From NCBI GenBank assembly GCA_022605955.1, contig JAKCOZ010000005.1, positions 48,234,005 to 48,298,004 on the forward strand: 64,000 nt of DNA, in the 5' to 3' direction. Under the pieces are notes generated by a model, which saw only the letters and a program-made list of their open reading frames with translations, was not told where the DNA came from and searched no databases. Position numbers and translations under genes: made by a program. Shown here piece after piece: positions 11,298 to 64,000 of this stretch. Source of the stretch: Rallus limicola. Its lineage: Eukaryota; Chordata; Aves; Gruiformes; Rallidae. Positions within the stretch are counted from its first letter, which is position 1. The number at the start of each line of letters is the position of its first letter.

Positions 11298-11871
11298 GGA
11301 CTTCCTGGTGGTTCTATTGATGTTGGAAACGACCTACAGCTTCCTAGCATTCTCCTTAAGATTCAGGAAACAGTTACAGGAAAAAGGGAATAGTGTATTC
11401 ATTGGAGGATGCAACTAGACCTGCTCACATTTCCTATTTAAAGGTCCAAATTGTGTCTAAAGGGATTTCCTGCTAATGAGACATTACATCATTCTATAGA
11501 AAAATAATATTCCTGATATTGTAGCAACATTATCAGTATCTCTCTATTTCTTTTTCAGCATAAGAATAAGACTATTTACTGGTGGCCTTAAATGCTCCTA
11601 TGCAATAAAACTGTGTCACAGCTGTGCAGAAAGGAACCAACCGTAACTGAGCAGTGAACAATTCTGCATAAAAAGCTCAATCGCTATTTAGTAAAGAATT
11701 TTCTTCATTTCAATAGTTTGTATCTACAATCTGGATATATAATTATTCTTGTACAACACCAGAGATTCAGTGTCAGTCTTGGCACTAGCATCTGAGACAG
11801 CTTTGCCCTGCTCTTGAATACTCCACAGAGCAGTGGATGATGGAAGCCGGAAGGGTGAGAGCACGGTAGTG

Positions 11872-63367
<51,496 letters not shown>

Positions 63368-64000
63368 CTGAAATGAAAAGACATCTTGATTTAACAACAG
63401 CACTGACAGAAAAATACAATATTTAAACAGCTCAATATTAACAAAATATTAGTAAGTTACTACAGAGTCACCAGACATCAGCTGAAACATTGCTAAAGCA
63501 CAGCTTGAGTCTTTGCTCCTTCTCTATTCCTCCTCCATTATTGCTATGTCCTTGATGCACAGCACACCATGTGTGGTCAAGTGTTCGTGATCAAGTACAG
63601 GCGGGATGATACAGGAGTGTGAAGCTTTTCATATGATGATGTGTAGTAAAGCTGCATTGTTTACCAAGAACAAGCAATGCTTGTGCACCATGCCCTCAGC
63701 CAATGAGACAACATCTAAAAGGGCAGCTCATGAAAACAAGGCAGGCTGCTGTCAACAGAAATACACTACATCTGACTAATTTGTTTTCACGTTTCAGGTT
63801 TCAGAAACTTGAAGCATATTTGTAGATTAACTTGCTTTTGTGTACTGTGTGAAGATATTAAAAAAGTAGAAAAACCAGTATCAATTTACTTATTCATCAT
63901 TCTGCTTGAAGCATTTTACTATGCATCCTGTATATTGGCCTTGCTTTGACTGGTTTATTTTGAACAGTAGCCGTGCACATAAGCTGTACAGTGAAAGAAA
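63368..64000 (-). other. CDC42BPB intron (partial)
   Basis: No frame resembling the N-terminal kinase segment ending GRGAFGE is present in this stretch, so the preceding exon lies further right. Nothing else is recognised. Confidence 0.7.

Larger units (their letters stand above)
9860..11871 (-). other. CDC42BPB: CDC42BPB 3' UTR
   Basis: The stretch runs from the TAA at 11872-11874 down to just past the most distal fitting AATAAA (complement of 9881-9886). Two further AATAAA signals lie inside it, at 10269-10274 and 11292-11297. The sequence is AT-rich and free of recognised repeats, as expected for a long vertebrate 3' UTR. The true end depends on which signal is used. Confidence 0.55.

Overview
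The window is bird genomic DNA. Evidence: CR1 retroposon copies of the avian type, an avian-type ERV solo LTR, vertebrate introns with GT-AG borders, and two genes whose neighbourhood (AMN next to CDC42BPB) matches human chromosome 14q32. I cannot name the species.

Layout. Positions 1-4150 (+ strand) carry the last four coding exons of AMN (amnionless): the end of the ectodomain, the single transmembrane helix and a cytoplasmic tail with two NPX(F/Y) endocytosis motifs. A polyadenylation signal follows at 4271. Positions of about 4300-9860 are intergenic; I see no gene there, but there are several motif-level structures, including a possible conserved element near 6570-6760, a POU/homeodomain-like palindrome at 7086 and tandem octamers at 5125. 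From about 9860 to the end of the window lies CDC42BPB (MRCK-beta) on the - strand, running tail-to-tail with AMN. I placed 35 coding exons from 63367 down to the stop codon at 11872. All join in frame and give 1624 codons plus stop. The first ~89 codons (human count), including the glycine-rich loop, are off the right edge. Domain order is kinase, AGC C-terminal extension, long coiled coil, C1, PH, CNH (citron homology), CRIB, Ser/Pro-rich tail.

How they work. AMN is the membrane anchor of the cubilin receptor (cubam) for intrinsic factor-B12 and protein uptake. MRCK-beta is a Cdc42-regulated myosin-activating kinase. They are neighbours with no evident functional link.

Most interesting observations: (1) an unannotated-looking 51-nt in-frame cassette exon at 33427-33477 encoding a Ser-rich peptide resembling the alternatively spliced DSFSSSSSS-type segment of the paralogue MRCK-alpha; (2) an ERV solo LTR inserted exactly at intron position +5 of a coiled-coil exon, so that part of the 5' splice site is LTR sequence; (3) a perfect 25-bp-arm hairpin at the 5' end of a CR1 copy, suggesting snap-back during integration; (4) an open + strand frame with a good acceptor inside a CDC42BPB intron. 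No CRISPR, operon, tRNA or rRNA was seen, and no wholly new multi-gene system is evident.
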